Shown here piece by piece: positions 10,401 through 18,534 of a DNA stretch of 64,000 nt (positions are counted from its first letter, which is position 1; every line of letters begins with the position of its first letter). Where the stretch lies: positions 248,001-312,000 of the forward strand of contig NZ_SPQQ01000005.1 in the NCBI RefSeq assembly GCF_004766045.1, given 5' to 3'. The translations under genes and the position numbers were made by a program. The notes under the pieces are model-generated. The model was not told where the DNA came from, did not search any database, and saw only the letters and a program-made list of their open reading frames with translations. Source of the DNA: Desulfosporosinus fructosivorans (GTDB lineage: Bacteria; Bacillota; Desulfitobacteriia; Desulfitobacteriales; Desulfitobacteriaceae).

Positions 10401-10703
10401 CCTCCCCTTGACCATCCAACTAAAGTGTTACCCGTGGAACCTTACCTCCTGGATGGACCAATTAACCCACCCGCTCATGAAAATGGCTGGAAAGATACAA
10501 TTCAAGCCTATCCCGGACAAGTAACTACGATCAGGATCCGATTCGCGCCTCAAGCCGAGGTGGTCTCAATCCCCGGCATTAATCAATTTCCCTTCAATCC
10601 TGCCGCGGAGCCAGGTTATGTTTGGCACTGCCATATTCTCGACCACGAAGACAATGATATGATGCGTCCCTACGAAGTCAGAAATCCGCTGGAAGATTGT
10701 TAG
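7437..10703 (+). CDS. Fusion oxidase: BBE-type covalent FAD oxidase + CotA-type multicopper oxidase
   Basis: A single reading frame of up to 1088 residues with two complete oxidases. Residues ~25-445 are a PCMH-type FAD/berberine-bridge oxidase resembling spore-coat YvdP: RSGGHNYAGYS (His69) and GGTCPTVAISG (Cys127) match the two residues that attach FAD in bicovalent flavoenzymes, and the end YDPSNVFSFPQSI is the typical BBE tail. Residues ~446-495 are a hydrophilic linker. Residues ~500-1088 are a CotA/bilirubin-oxidase-like laccase with all copper motifs: HLHGG (639-643), WYHDH (685-689), HPIHIH (956-961) and HCHILDHEDNDMMRP (1064-1078, type-1 axial Met1075). No signal peptide; spore-coat location is inferred from both families. 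The start is GTG 7437 or TTG 7446; the GAGAGGA site at 7429-7435 fits the TTG better. The laccase half looks richer in GC than the flavin half. Confidence 0.92.
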   Translation: MLILEQEGLTGKVIWPCDPEYEQARQEYNRAIDEYPIAIVYCYHNQDVANAILWSEKNQVRLRIRSGGHNYAGYSTGTEKLVIDTTLVNHIEIDTLKDVVKVQAGARLRKLYEILYEYGYAFPGGTCPTVAISGLVLGGGIGLSTRYLGLTIDSLIEAEMVDAKGNILIANHNCNPDLFWALRGAGGGNFGVVTSFTFALKKKIDKITLIQLKWNNNQPARLSFLSVWQEWLEDLDRRMSAFGRVYKQGALMFAFFYGSPAEARRLLEPILSIPGITFESIEYVDFIDAVSTIGNTYPKSEKFTDTGRFMYKHLSDHELGEIIEIIDKAPTDYNSFVKVYSLGGAVSDVMKNNTAFYYRKANYIMAISSSWEENDEASINKEWVAEGFLYIEKLTLGSYVNFPYTKLKDYQMAYYGQYVNVLQDIKTKYDPSNVFSFPQSINPSQNPATELFTADLKRPYSVSNKEDKSVGEGESDLEETHLNGAESLAPNPLDPTTIPKFVNRFFVPPVFMPTVVKHSISCKIKSHDYNVTVSQFTQQILPEGFPETTVWGYGGKVRIPETDEIIPDFKSTPGPTFEAKRHIPINVQWSNNLTEPHPLAVDPTLHWADPNKMGMPMPPFPTFPSGFPLAQSPVPMVPHLHGGEIESSSDGYPEAWFTAGEAEIGPAFVKSLYHYVNEQEPTTMWYHDHTLGMTRLNVMMGLAGFYLLRDPQNHLDEKHSVLPQGKYEIPMVIQDRSFFDDGSLAYPSNGLVPNVHPYWIPGFLGNTIMVNGKVWPNLDVEPRQYRFRILNGSNDRFYNMAFSNQMPFVQIGTDGGYLPKPVQLDSLLIAPSERVDILIDFSQLTPGTKLIMTNTANAPFPNGNPPDPQTTGQIMQFTVLNKPAVVPPPLPKILNILYPLKRDSKKRTLTLNLVLGPTGPLEFLLDGQKWHMPTSELPLVGSTEDWQIVNLTGGAHPIHIHLIQFRLISRQGFLVNKYRSDWLALNGEPPLDHPTKVLPVEPYLLDGPINPPAHENGWKDTIQAYPGQVTTIRIRFAPQAEVVSIPGINQFPFNPAAEPGYVWHCHILDHEDNDMMRPYEVRNPLEDC

Positions 10704-10732
10704 CTGCTGTTACTCTCTGTAGACAATATAAT

Positions 10733-10782
10733 AATAGTTCAGATTGGAGACTAGGTTTATCCAGTCCTCAATCTGAACTATT
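10733..10782. terminator. Bidirectional terminator between converging genes
   Basis: Arms 10733-10752 and 10763-10782 pair almost perfectly (aatagttcagattg against its complement) around a short loop. It lies between the fusion oxidase (plus) and the Cdc48 gene (minus). No strong T-run, so efficiency is uncertain. Confidence 0.6.
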
Positions 10783-10857
10783 GACATTACAAGTACCACT
10801 ACGAAAAAAAATGTCTTTTTAGCTTTGGTATTCTTCAAGCCTTCCGGGTAACTTTTC

Positions 10858-13008
10858 TTATTGCTCCCGAAGAATACGGACTGCATTATTTATTGCCGTA
10901 TGCATATCCTCTGCACTAATCACCAAATTATCCAGGCAATCCTCACCACTTGTGATAAACCTATCCATAGCCATCAGCGCTGCTTTTTCACATATGCCGT
11001 AAATATCAGAACCGGCAACCCCGGCAGTATGACCTGCCAGTTCTTCGATATTCACTCCCTCAGCCACGGGCCTGCCTCTCAGATGAATTTTAAAGATCTC
11101 ACATCTCTCCAACTCATCAGGTTCAGAAATTTGAAAGATGTGATCAAACCTGCCCTGTCTCAAGAGGGCAGGGTCTACCAGGTCTATCCGGTTGGTGGCA
11201 GCAAGGACAACAACACCTTTCAGTTCTTCTACCCCATCAAGTTCGGTCAGCAACTGACTGATAACCCTTTGACTCACACCTGAATCAGAGGCTCCCAAAT
11301 CCCTTCCACTCGTCATGGCATCAATCTCATCGAAAAATATTATACAAGGAGCAGCCTGCTTCGCCTTTTTAAAGATTTCTCTCAATCTCTTTTCTGACTC
11401 ACCCACCCATTTAGTAAAAAGAGCCGGACCTTTAACTGAAATGAAGTTTGCGTTGCTCACAGAGGCCACGGCCTTAGCGATGAGGGTCTTACCACTCCCT
11501 GGCGGTCCTGCCAATAAAATACCTTTCGGATTTCGAGCCTTCACATGGTCAAAAAGTTCTCTATATTTAAGCGGCCACTCAATTGCTTTCTTAAGAGCTT
11601 CCTTTATCTCACTTAACCCACCTATATCGTCCCACATTACATTTGGAATCTCAACAAATACCTCACGAATGGCAGACGGCTCGATCTCCCCCATTGCACA
11701 GGTAAAGTGGTCCATGTTGACCTCCAGCCCAAGCAAGCTCTCCTTGGGTATAAAGTTCCTGTGAAAATCTATTTCAGGAAGGATCTCTCTGACAGCAAAC
11801 ATCCCTGCTTCCCGACATAAAGCCTCTAGATCTGCTCCGACAAATCCATGTGTGATCTCAGCAAGCTTTGCTAAATCAACGTCCTTCGCCAGAGGCATTC
11901 CCCTAGTATGAATCTCAAGAATTTCTGTCCTTCCGCCTTTATCAGGTACACTGATAGAGATTTCTCTGTCGAACCTGCCCGGTCTCCGCAGGGCTGGGTC
12001 TAACGCGTCAGGAATATTGGTCGCCCCAATAACTACCACCTGCTTGCGTTTTTCCAGTCCGTCCATCATCGCTAAAAGCTGGCCTACGACCCTCTTCTCG
12101 AGCTCTCCGGATACCTCAGTCCGTTTTGGCGCAATCGCATCAATTTCATCAATGAATATGATGGCAGGTGCATTACTGGCAGCTTCATCGAACACACTTC
12201 GTAATTTGGCCTCGCTCTCTCCATAAAACTTATGAATGATTTCAGGCCCGTTTACTGCAATAAAATGAGCCTCGGTTTCCGAGGCTATAGCCCGGGCAAT
12301 CAAAGTTTTACCCGTTCCCGGAGGGCCGTAAAGCAAGACACCTTTGGGCGGATCTATCCCAATCCGTTCAAATATCTCTGGAAATCTGAACGGAAGCTCG
12401 ATCATTTCCCGTACCCGCTGTATTTTAGTATGAAGGCCTCCTATATCCTCATAAGCAATTCTGACCCTACCTTTCCGCCCATCAGTAGTATTCACAATTT
12501 CCAATGCTGTACAAGAATGGATCAGCACAACCTCCCCCGGAGACGTCTTAGTCACCATAAAATCCATAGATCTTGACCCAAAGAGTGCGACCCGGACCCG
12601 GTTACCTTGCCTCACAGGCAAACCTTCCAGTAATTTGCAGATATATCTGGTATCCCATCTCTGATTGGGGTTACAGTCTTCAATGATTGGAGACAAAGTA
12701 ACAGAACTGGCTATAGTACATATACTTTTTCTCACAACCACTTCGTCATCAATACCTACCCCAGCGTTCGCGCGCAGGATTCCATCGATCTGGAGAATTG
12801 ATTTACCCCGGTACTCCTTATGGGCTGGCAGGACCTTGGCAACAGCATCCTCTTTGCCAAAGATAGAAATAACATCACCAACCTCTACACCTAACAAGAG
12901 GATATCGTCCGGATCCATTCTTGCAATACCACGCCCCACTTCTCTGGGCCCAGCTTCTTGCACTCTCAGAGACATTGTATTTTCCTGACCTAAATACACG
13001 CCTGTCAT
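10858..13008 (-). CDS. Cdc48/p97/VAT-like double AAA ATPase
   Basis: Protein-unfolding ATPase with archaeal architecture: an N-domain (about residues 12-180, double-psi barrel plus second subdomain, rich in V and G) and two AAA modules. D1: Walker A GPPGTGKT (228-235), Walker B IIFIDEID (283-290), arginine-finger region RRPGRFD. D2: Walker A GPPGSGKT (501-508), Walker B IIFFDEID, and RQGRFD. Both look active. Expected to work as a cytoplasmic hexamer. Start ATG 13008 has AAAGGGGGAG nine bases upstream; ATG 12975 with AGGA is an alternative. A decayed copy of its 5' end lies behind the gas-vesicle-like operon (18535-18626), and its promoter region copies that operon's promoter region, so I infer it serves those proteins, perhaps in place of the usual GvpN ATPase. 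Confidence 0.93.
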   Translation of the reverse strand: MTGVYLGQENTMSLRVQEAGPREVGRGIARMDPDDILLLGVEVGDVISIFGKEDAVAKVLPAHKEYRGKSILQIDGILRANAGVGIDDEVVVRKSICTIASSVTLSPIIEDCNPNQRWDTRYICKLLEGLPVRQGNRVRVALFGSRSMDFMVTKTSPGEVVLIHSCTALEIVNTTDGRKGRVRIAYEDIGGLHTKIQRVREMIELPFRFPEIFERIGIDPPKGVLLYGPPGTGKTLIARAIASETEAHFIAVNGPEIIHKFYGESEAKLRSVFDEAASNAPAIIFIDEIDAIAPKRTEVSGELEKRVVGQLLAMMDGLEKRKQVVVIGATNIPDALDPALRRPGRFDREISISVPDKGGRTEILEIHTRGMPLAKDVDLAKLAEITHGFVGADLEALCREAGMFAVREILPEIDFHRNFIPKESLLGLEVNMDHFTCAMGEIEPSAIREVFVEIPNVMWDDIGGLSEIKEALKKAIEWPLKYRELFDHVKARNPKGILLAGPPGSGKTLIAKAVASVSNANFISVKGPALFTKWVGESEKRLREIFKKAKQAAPCIIFFDEIDAMTSGRDLGASDSGVSQRVISQLLTELDGVEELKGVVVLAATNRIDLVDPALLRQGRFDHIFQISEPDELERCEIFKIHLRGRPVAEGVNIEELAGHTAGVAGSDIYGICEKAALMAMDRFITSGEDCLDNLVISAEDMHTAINNAVRILREQ

Positions 13009-13074
13009 CCCGGTTTGCTCCCCCTTTATGCTTATAAACTTTGGCCAGAGTTAAAGACTCAAATCCATTCTAAT

Positions 13075-13166
13075 CTTCGAATCTCTGATTATTCGTTTTT
13101 GAAAGTAATTGGCATCACACATATACATTTATATTGAAAAGCATTGATAAGTATTCATAGATTTCA
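13075..13166 (-). promoter_or_regulatory. Duplicated promoter/operator element, copy A (Cdc48 gene)
   Basis: A ~92-bp AT-rich block about 70 bp upstream of the Cdc48 start, closely matching copy B at 23970-24056 in front of the MarR/gas-vesicle-like operon. Both contain the inverted half-sites CGAAT and ATTCG separated by exactly eight bases and end with the same gtattcatagatttca. The two differ by a few substitutions and one short indel. Best read as a shared promoter plus operator, with MarR (23521-23949) the obvious candidate regulator. Confidence 0.7.
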
Positions 13167-13225
13167 AACTCTATTGAAATACACGGAAAAATAAAATATT
13201 TTATACCAATTTAAAACTTCTTTAG

Positions 13226-13290
13226 AAAACACCCAAGCCAATAACCTCCCTCAAAAACTGATGAAGGAGAGTTACTGGCTTGGGTGTTTT
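13226..13290 (-). terminator. Strong terminator of RND operon 2
   Basis: Long stem (aaaacacccaagcca against tggcttgggtgtttt, with further pairing inside) lying about 70 bp after the stop of the TetR gene. Both flanks have A/T tracts, so it may work in both directions and insulate the Cdc48 promoter region. Confidence 0.8.
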
Positions 13291-13359
13291 ATTTCCCTTT
13301 GTCAGTATGCTAATTATATGGTTAAAATCAGATCACCATAGAGGGGGGGATATTTCCTG

Positions 13360-13941
13360 TTATTCAAATAATAGTTGTATTGCCGATAACGAACAAATCA
13401 TGTCTTCTGGATCTTGAGCTAGCATTACCTGTATAGAAGTTCCAAACATAGCTCCTAATATCATCCTTGATAAGGCTACAGATGAATAGCTTTTATACTT
13501 TTCTTTAATGGAAAAGCTACATAAAATATATCTTTCAATTAGGTTTGTCAAATCATTAAAAAGATTACTAAGAAGTTCTTTCAACGCTCCCGACCATAAC
13601 GCCATGCTTGTCAAGTCAAAAAGAAGCTTAAACAACTCAGGTTTTGTTCGCAACATATCTTCAAAATACTTTATAAAATATGCTATCCTTTCATCTGCCG
13701 ATTCGCCTTTTTTTAAGTTATCCTCAATTTCAGATAGATATTGTTGAGCTAACATCTTGATTACTTCTATTAATAGCCCCTCTTTATTTCTGTAGTAGTA
13801 ATTTAACTGACTTAAAACTACACCTGCTTCATCCGCAATATCTCGTAACGATACATTTGCATAGCCTTTTGATGATATACATTTAAACGCTGCGTTAAGT
13901 ATTCTTTGCGATTGACTCACTTCATTTATTTTTTCATTCAC
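13360..13941 (-). CDS. TetR family regulator of RND system 2
   Basis: 193 residues. The helix-turn-helix spans residues ~12-57 (ILNAAFKCISSKGYANVSL, then IADEAGVVLSQLNYYYRNKE), followed by an all-helical effector domain. Last gene of the order adaptor-pump-TetR, 62 bp behind the pump gene, but it also has its own upstream site: tcggacgtatgtatta at 13958-13973 copies one half of the 45-bp palindrome that precedes the whole operon. This fits a repressor controlling both the operon and itself. Ligand unknown. Confidence 0.9.
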   Translation of the reverse strand: MNEKINEVSQSQRILNAAFKCISSKGYANVSLRDIADEAGVVLSQLNYYYRNKEGLLIEVIKMLAQQYLSEIEDNLKKGESADERIAYFIKYFEDMLRTKPELFKLLFDLTSMALWSGALKELLSNLFNDLTNLIERYILCSFSIKEKYKSYSSVALSRMILGAMFGTSIQVMLAQDPEDMICSLSAIQLLFE

Positions 13942-13949
13942 AGATCATG

Positions 13950-13975
13950 CACCTCAAATCGGACGTATGTATTAT
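13950..13975. promoter_or_regulatory. Second (half-conserved) operator in front of the TetR gene
   Basis: Contains tcggacgtatgtatta, identical in its core to the right half of the operator at 18406-18450; the left half is only weakly preserved (catgcacctcaaa). It lies 10-30 bp ahead of the TetR start. Binding by the encoded TetR is inferred from this repetition. Confidence 0.55.
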
Positions 13976-14003
13976 TCATTATATCGCTTATGCATTCTTC
14001 GAG

Positions 14004-17000
14004 TCAACATAGCTCTGGATCAAGCTTAGTCTGTTTAATGGAGTTATTTTTTCTCTTCATTTTATATTGTGCTATTATGGTGTAAAAAATGGGGACTACG
14101 ACAAGAGTGAGGATTGTCGAATACAACAGCCCAAAAATAATCGCGATGGCCAGAGGGCGGAACAATACATTACTGGACACAGCGATAGGTATCAGGCCTA
14201 CAATTGCCGTTGAACTTGTCAACAGAACCGGCTTCATACGTGCTCCGACTGCATTGATTACCGACGGCTTTAACTCAGCTCCGGTATGATATTCATTCTC
14301 AATAAATTCAATCAAGACAATTCCATTTCTGGACACAATGCCAACCAATGAAATAACTCCCATAAGTGCCATGAATCCGATGTCCGACCTGGTTATGAAC
14401 AGCCCGATGAAGCTACCAGAAAAAGCAAGAAGAATTGTTAAAAGCATTAAGAAAGCCGCACTCAGGGAGTTAAATTTAATAGCAACTGTAAGGATGATCA
14501 GCAAAACCGCAACAGCCAGGAGCGTTCCGAGTTCCTTCAAAATATCCATTTCTTTACTGATTTCTCCGCCCAACTCCCAGTAGTACCCCTCGGGTAAAGT
14601 GATTTGATTAAGTAATTTCTTTACTTCAGGTGTGGTATTAAAGGCGGTATAGCCCTTTAAATCACCTGTCACGTCAATCACCCGAGATAAATTCCTATGG
14701 TTTATTACTTTTAAATTAAAAGAGGTTTTCATCTGGGCGATTTCCTTCAAGGGAATTTGCTGTCCTAAGGCATTGGGTACCGCTAAGTTTTCAATCCGCT
14801 GTAGAGGATCTGTTATTGATTTATCTGCGTATAGATCAATATTGATCAGGTCCTTACCGTCATCAAAATTGCTGACTAAAATTCCATCTGTGGCTAAGCG
14901 CAAAGTACTGGAAAGAGCTGCACTACTGACTAATTTATGATCCATGAGCGGTTTATTGACCTCTAGTCGAAGGGTGAAAAGGTTGGAACCCATGCTATCC
15001 TGAATATTGCGTATCCCTTTGACATCTTTTATTCTTTCTTTCACCTGCTGTGCAATACTGCTTAATTCTGTTATATCCTGGCCATAAATCCTAATATCGA
15101 CCGGTTTTCCCACTGGAATACCCAATACTAATTCTCTGGGCATAATTACCGCTTCAGGATACTTTTCTTTTAGTTCGTCATACCATCGGTCTACTACTTC
15201 TGCCGTTTTTGTTTTATTATCCACTCTAACAATCAATTGTCCTAATTCAGCGCCAATTCCTATAGGTTTGTCATCGCCGAACATATCAGGAGCACTGCCG
15301 CCTGCATATGCCGATACCATGACAACTCCTGGCTGGTTTGAAACCCATTTGGAAACCTCCGATACCAGATTTTTGGTATTTTCCAGGCTGGTGCCCGAAG
15401 TTCCTCTGATATCAACCAGCATTTCAGACCGGTTCGCAGGCGGAAAAAGCTGTATTGGAGAAACAAAAATCAATCCATAAGCAGATATACTTACAATTAA
15501 GACGGTTAAGCCGATAAGCAAAGGTTTTTCTAAGACAACCGGCAATATTTTGAACGCATACCAGTCTGTGAACCTTTTAAATGGTTTTCCCAGCAATCCA
15601 GCGGGTTTTTCATAATCCTCTATCTTCTTTCGCGAGCGTTGTTCGTACCATGTGCGAAATATTGGAACAATGGAAATGGACATCATCATAGATGTTCCCA
15701 TAGCGAGTGCTGCGATGATTGGCAGCGGACGTCCCATCTGACCAATTTCGCCGGATAGAAAATATAGAACTCCAAAAGAGAAGATCGCTGCCAATACTGC
15801 CGTAAAAATAGATGGCAAGACCTCTTGGGCTCCTTCAACAGCTGCTTGCTGGGGTGTTTTTCGGAAAACAGAAAGGTGCCTGTTGATATTGTCATTGACA
15901 ACCACCGAATCATCGACCAGTACACCAATCAGAATAATCACAGAGTAGATGGAAATCTCATTTAATGTGACATTGAAAAATTGGGCAAAAAGCATGGAAA
16001 CTGCAATGGAAATAGGGATAGCCAGGGCAATGATTACAGAGGTTACAAAACTCAAGCCCAAAGAACACACCAGCAGGACTGCTGCAATTGCGACAAGCAT
16101 TTCCCGGGTGATGTCATGAGACAAGTCATCTAGGTAATCCGTCTTGGTATAGACATTTTCTATTTTTGCCCAGGAAGGAATGTCTTTTTGAAAGGATGCT
16201 TCTTTCTTGTCTACATCCTTTTGGATCTCGACGATATTGCTCCCCAGATTTGCTACTAAGGTGAAGGATATGGCTGGCTTCCCATTATGGTAAACGTAGT
16301 GATCAGGTTTTTTAAAACCGACGGAGACCTTGCCAATATCTCTCAGATAGACCGGATACCTATCTTTGGAAAGGGTAATGAGGCTATTGTTTAATTGCTC
16401 CGGGTTATATAATTCATCAAGCTCCAACTTATATGTACGATCTTGGGTGTCAAAATTCCCCATAGGTGCCTTTGTATTATCTGCCTGGATGGCGCTGGAC
16501 ACCTGCTCCCACGTAATCCCGTATTCACGAAGCTTTCCGGCGTCCAGATCGATCTGGACTTCCTTGGTGGGCAGTCCGATCAATTGTACATCTGACACGT
16601 TCCGAATGGTTCTTAACTGATCTTTCCAAGAATTTAGCGTTGGATAAAGGCTATACAACTGATCAAAAGTGTCGGCAGTAACATTGAAGGTCTGAATGAA
16701 AGATTTGCTCAACTCATCGTTGACAGAGGGCGCCAAAGTACCTTCCGGGAGCTCTGGCTTCACGTCCCCGACTTTTGTTCTCAGTTCCTCCCATACCTTT
16801 TCTATATCAACATGTTTTTTAGCCTCAACCGTAATAATTGAAACACTGTCCTTGGATTGCGAAGTGATGGTTTCAATGCCGTGCATTTCATTTATTTTTT
16901 CTTCAATTATTTTGGTTACCGCATACTCTACTTTTTCAGGAGATGCACCTGGGTATACAGTCGTTATCATAGCACTGTTAGCAGCAATATCCGGCATTTC

Positions 17001-17099
17001 TTGGCGTGGGATCTTGAGGAAATTGAATAATCCCATGACCACAATCATTGAAAATATAAGCAAGGTTATTTTTCTTTTCTTAACAAAATAGTTTATCAA
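14004..17099 (-). CDS. RND-type efflux transporter, system 2
   Basis: 1031-residue RND pump, distant from system 1. First helix (KITLLIFSMIVVMGLFNFL) followed by the porter-domain start RQEMPDIAANS; the proton-relay helix reads GVLVDDSVVVNDNINRH, keeping the two adjacent aspartates. The final helices end in RPLAIAIIFGLLYSTILTL. The start ATG overlaps the stop of the adaptor gene by four bases, so the two are translationally coupled. As in system 1, no outer-membrane channel is encoded nearby. Substrate unknown. Confidence 0.92.
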   Translation of the reverse strand: MINYFVKKRKITLLIFSMIVVMGLFNFLKIPRQEMPDIAANSAMITTVYPGASPEKVEYAVTKIIEEKINEMHGIETITSQSKDSVSIITVEAKKHVDIEKVWEELRTKVGDVKPELPEGTLAPSVNDELSKSFIQTFNVTADTFDQLYSLYPTLNSWKDQLRTIRNVSDVQLIGLPTKEVQIDLDAGKLREYGITWEQVSSAIQADNTKAPMGNFDTQDRTYKLELDELYNPEQLNNSLITLSKDRYPVYLRDIGKVSVGFKKPDHYVYHNGKPAISFTLVANLGSNIVEIQKDVDKKEASFQKDIPSWAKIENVYTKTDYLDDLSHDITREMLVAIAAVLLVCSLGLSFVTSVIIALAIPISIAVSMLFAQFFNVTLNEISIYSVIILIGVLVDDSVVVNDNINRHLSVFRKTPQQAAVEGAQEVLPSIFTAVLAAIFSFGVLYFLSGEIGQMGRPLPIIAALAMGTSMMMSISIVPIFRTWYEQRSRKKIEDYEKPAGLLGKPFKRFTDWYAFKILPVVLEKPLLIGLTVLIVSISAYGLIFVSPIQLFPPANRSEMLVDIRGTSGTSLENTKNLVSEVSKWVSNQPGVVMVSAYAGGSAPDMFGDDKPIGIGAELGQLIVRVDNKTKTAEVVDRWYDELKEKYPEAVIMPRELVLGIPVGKPVDIRIYGQDITELSSIAQQVKERIKDVKGIRNIQDSMGSNLFTLRLEVNKPLMDHKLVSSAALSSTLRLATDGILVSNFDDGKDLINIDLYADKSITDPLQRIENLAVPNALGQQIPLKEIAQMKTSFNLKVINHRNLSRVIDVTGDLKGYTAFNTTPEVKKLLNQITLPEGYYWELGGEISKEMDILKELGTLLAVAVLLIILTVAIKFNSLSAAFLMLLTILLAFSGSFIGLFITRSDIGFMALMGVISLVGIVSRNGIVLIEFIENEYHTGAELKPSVINAVGARMKPVLLTSSTAIVGLIPIAVSSNVLFRPLAIAIIFGLLYSTILTLVVVPIFYTIIAQYKMKRKNNSIKQTKLDPELC

Positions 17100-18325
17100 A
17101 ATTTCACCCCCCCTACGATCTTAATTTTATCTTTATCAAATAAACGTTCCGCACCTTTAATAACCACTTGATCACCAGGCTTTAGACCGGAAGCTATCTC
17201 TAACTTATCATTCTGTATTTTTCCGAGTGTAACAAATTTTTTTACAGCGATATCATTGTCAGCTATAAAAATATGCGGATTTTCATTTCCATTTTTGATG
17301 ACCGATGCTACGGGAATATAGATAGCCGCCTTCCCATCAATTGCATGTGAGCATGTTATGACCTGTCCCGGAAGCCAGTCATTTTGTTCATTAGCAATCT
17401 TCACCTCTACTCCAATGGTTGCGGTTCCTTCGTTGATGGAGGGGGATATTTTTGTCACTGTTCCCTCTTTAGAGTTTCCATACAGGGTTGCTGTGACTTT
17501 ATCTCCGATCTGCCAGTTTGAAATTTCAGAATCTGGAACTGCTAGTACAACTTTGAGGCTTTCAATATTACCAATCTTAAATACTGGTGTGCCGACATTG
17601 ATTAACTGACTTGCCGTAATATATTTGGCTATGACCGTCCCTGAAATCGTCGATTTCAGTTGCGTTTTTGATAACGCAAGGGTTGCTTGATCTTTTGAGG
17701 CTACAGCAGAGGCATAGGCTGCTGAAACCTGGTCACGGTCTTCCTTACGGGCGCCTTCTGTTGTGAGAGAGTAGACCTGTTGTGCTGAAATCATGTCTTT
17801 TTCGGCAATTGTGAGTTGAGTCTCGATCGACTCGTATTGAGTTAAGGCAATACCACCTGACTTATAGAGTTCTTCCCACCTTTTACAATCAGTCAAGGCC
17901 TTTTGATAAACAGCGGTAACCTGATCTAACTTTGATTTGGAAATGAGTATCTCTTGTTCACGGGCCCCCTTTGATATTAAGTCTAAGGCCGCAGCAGCTT
18001 TTTTCAAATTTGAATCTGCCATATTGACCTGCAACTGATAACTTTCATCGTCCAATTCGGCAAGGACATCCCCGACGTTGACCTTTGTGCCCTCAGTGAC
18101 ATTTATGTTTTTGGTTCTTCCTGGGACTTCAAATGAAGAAGTAGTTTCCTCAACTACCTGCAATGTCCCTGAGAATTTCGAGATTTCAATTTCATTTTCT
18201 TGTTTTACCTCAATGGCCGCAACTTCTTTTATTCCCTCTACTTGAGAGTTTGACTGTTTGCAGGCAGTCATCGTTAAAATCGTTATCAAACACAAAAGAA
18301 TTACCAGAATACTTTTAACCCTCAT
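17096..18325 (-). CDS. RND adaptor lipoprotein (HlyD/MFP family), system 2
   Basis: About 409 residues. The N-terminus is a lipoprotein signal (VILLCLITILTMTACKQS), so the mature protein would be lipid-anchored at Cys22 on the outer face of the cytoplasmic membrane. Lipoyl half-motifs flank a helical hairpin (about residues 90-220), followed by a beta-barrel segment (AVPDSEISNWQIGDKVTATL). First gene of the operon, behind the 45-bp palindrome. Confidence 0.9.
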   Translation of the reverse strand: MRVKSILVILLCLITILTMTACKQSNSQVEGIKEVAAIEVKQENEIEISKFSGTLQVVEETTSSFEVPGRTKNINVTEGTKVNVGDVLAELDDESYQLQVNMADSNLKKAAAALDLISKGAREQEILISKSKLDQVTAVYQKALTDCKRWEELYKSGGIALTQYESIETQLTIAEKDMISAQQVYSLTTEGARKEDRDQVSAAYASAVASKDQATLALSKTQLKSTISGTVIAKYITASQLINVGTPVFKIGNIESLKVVLAVPDSEISNWQIGDKVTATLYGNSKEGTVTKISPSINEGTATIGVEVKIANEQNDWLPGQVITCSHAIDGKAAIYIPVASVIKNGNENPHIFIADNDIAVKKFVTLGKIQNDKLEIASGLKPGDQVVIKGAERLFDKDKIKIVGGVKF

Positions 18326-18405
18326 GATTAAACACCACCTTTACAAAAGTTGAGTTTTGCCACATGTTTATACACTCCAGTTGACGACAATATAACTCCT
18401 TACAT

Positions 18406-18450
18406 AAATTAATACATACATCCGAATAATTCGGACGTATGTATTAATTT
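18406..18450. promoter_or_regulatory. 45-bp palindromic operator of RND operon 2
   Basis: From 18406 to 18450 the sequence equals its own reverse complement except for one base pair near the middle of each arm. The core is tccgaataattcgga. It lies 80-125 bp upstream of the adaptor start, and half of it recurs at the TetR gene of this operon (13958-13973). Best explained as the TetR binding site. Confidence 0.75.
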
Positions 18451-18534
18451 ATCTTAACATATGCATTCCTTTTGAGTCAATCATATGAATACAATGCCTG
18501 AGAGAAAATAAAACATAAATCGCAATAATATTAA

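Noticed and set aside
10861..12988. Plus-strand open frames opposite the Cdc48 gene
   Set aside because: Mirror frames of a strongly conserved double AAA ATPase; compositions are not protein-like.
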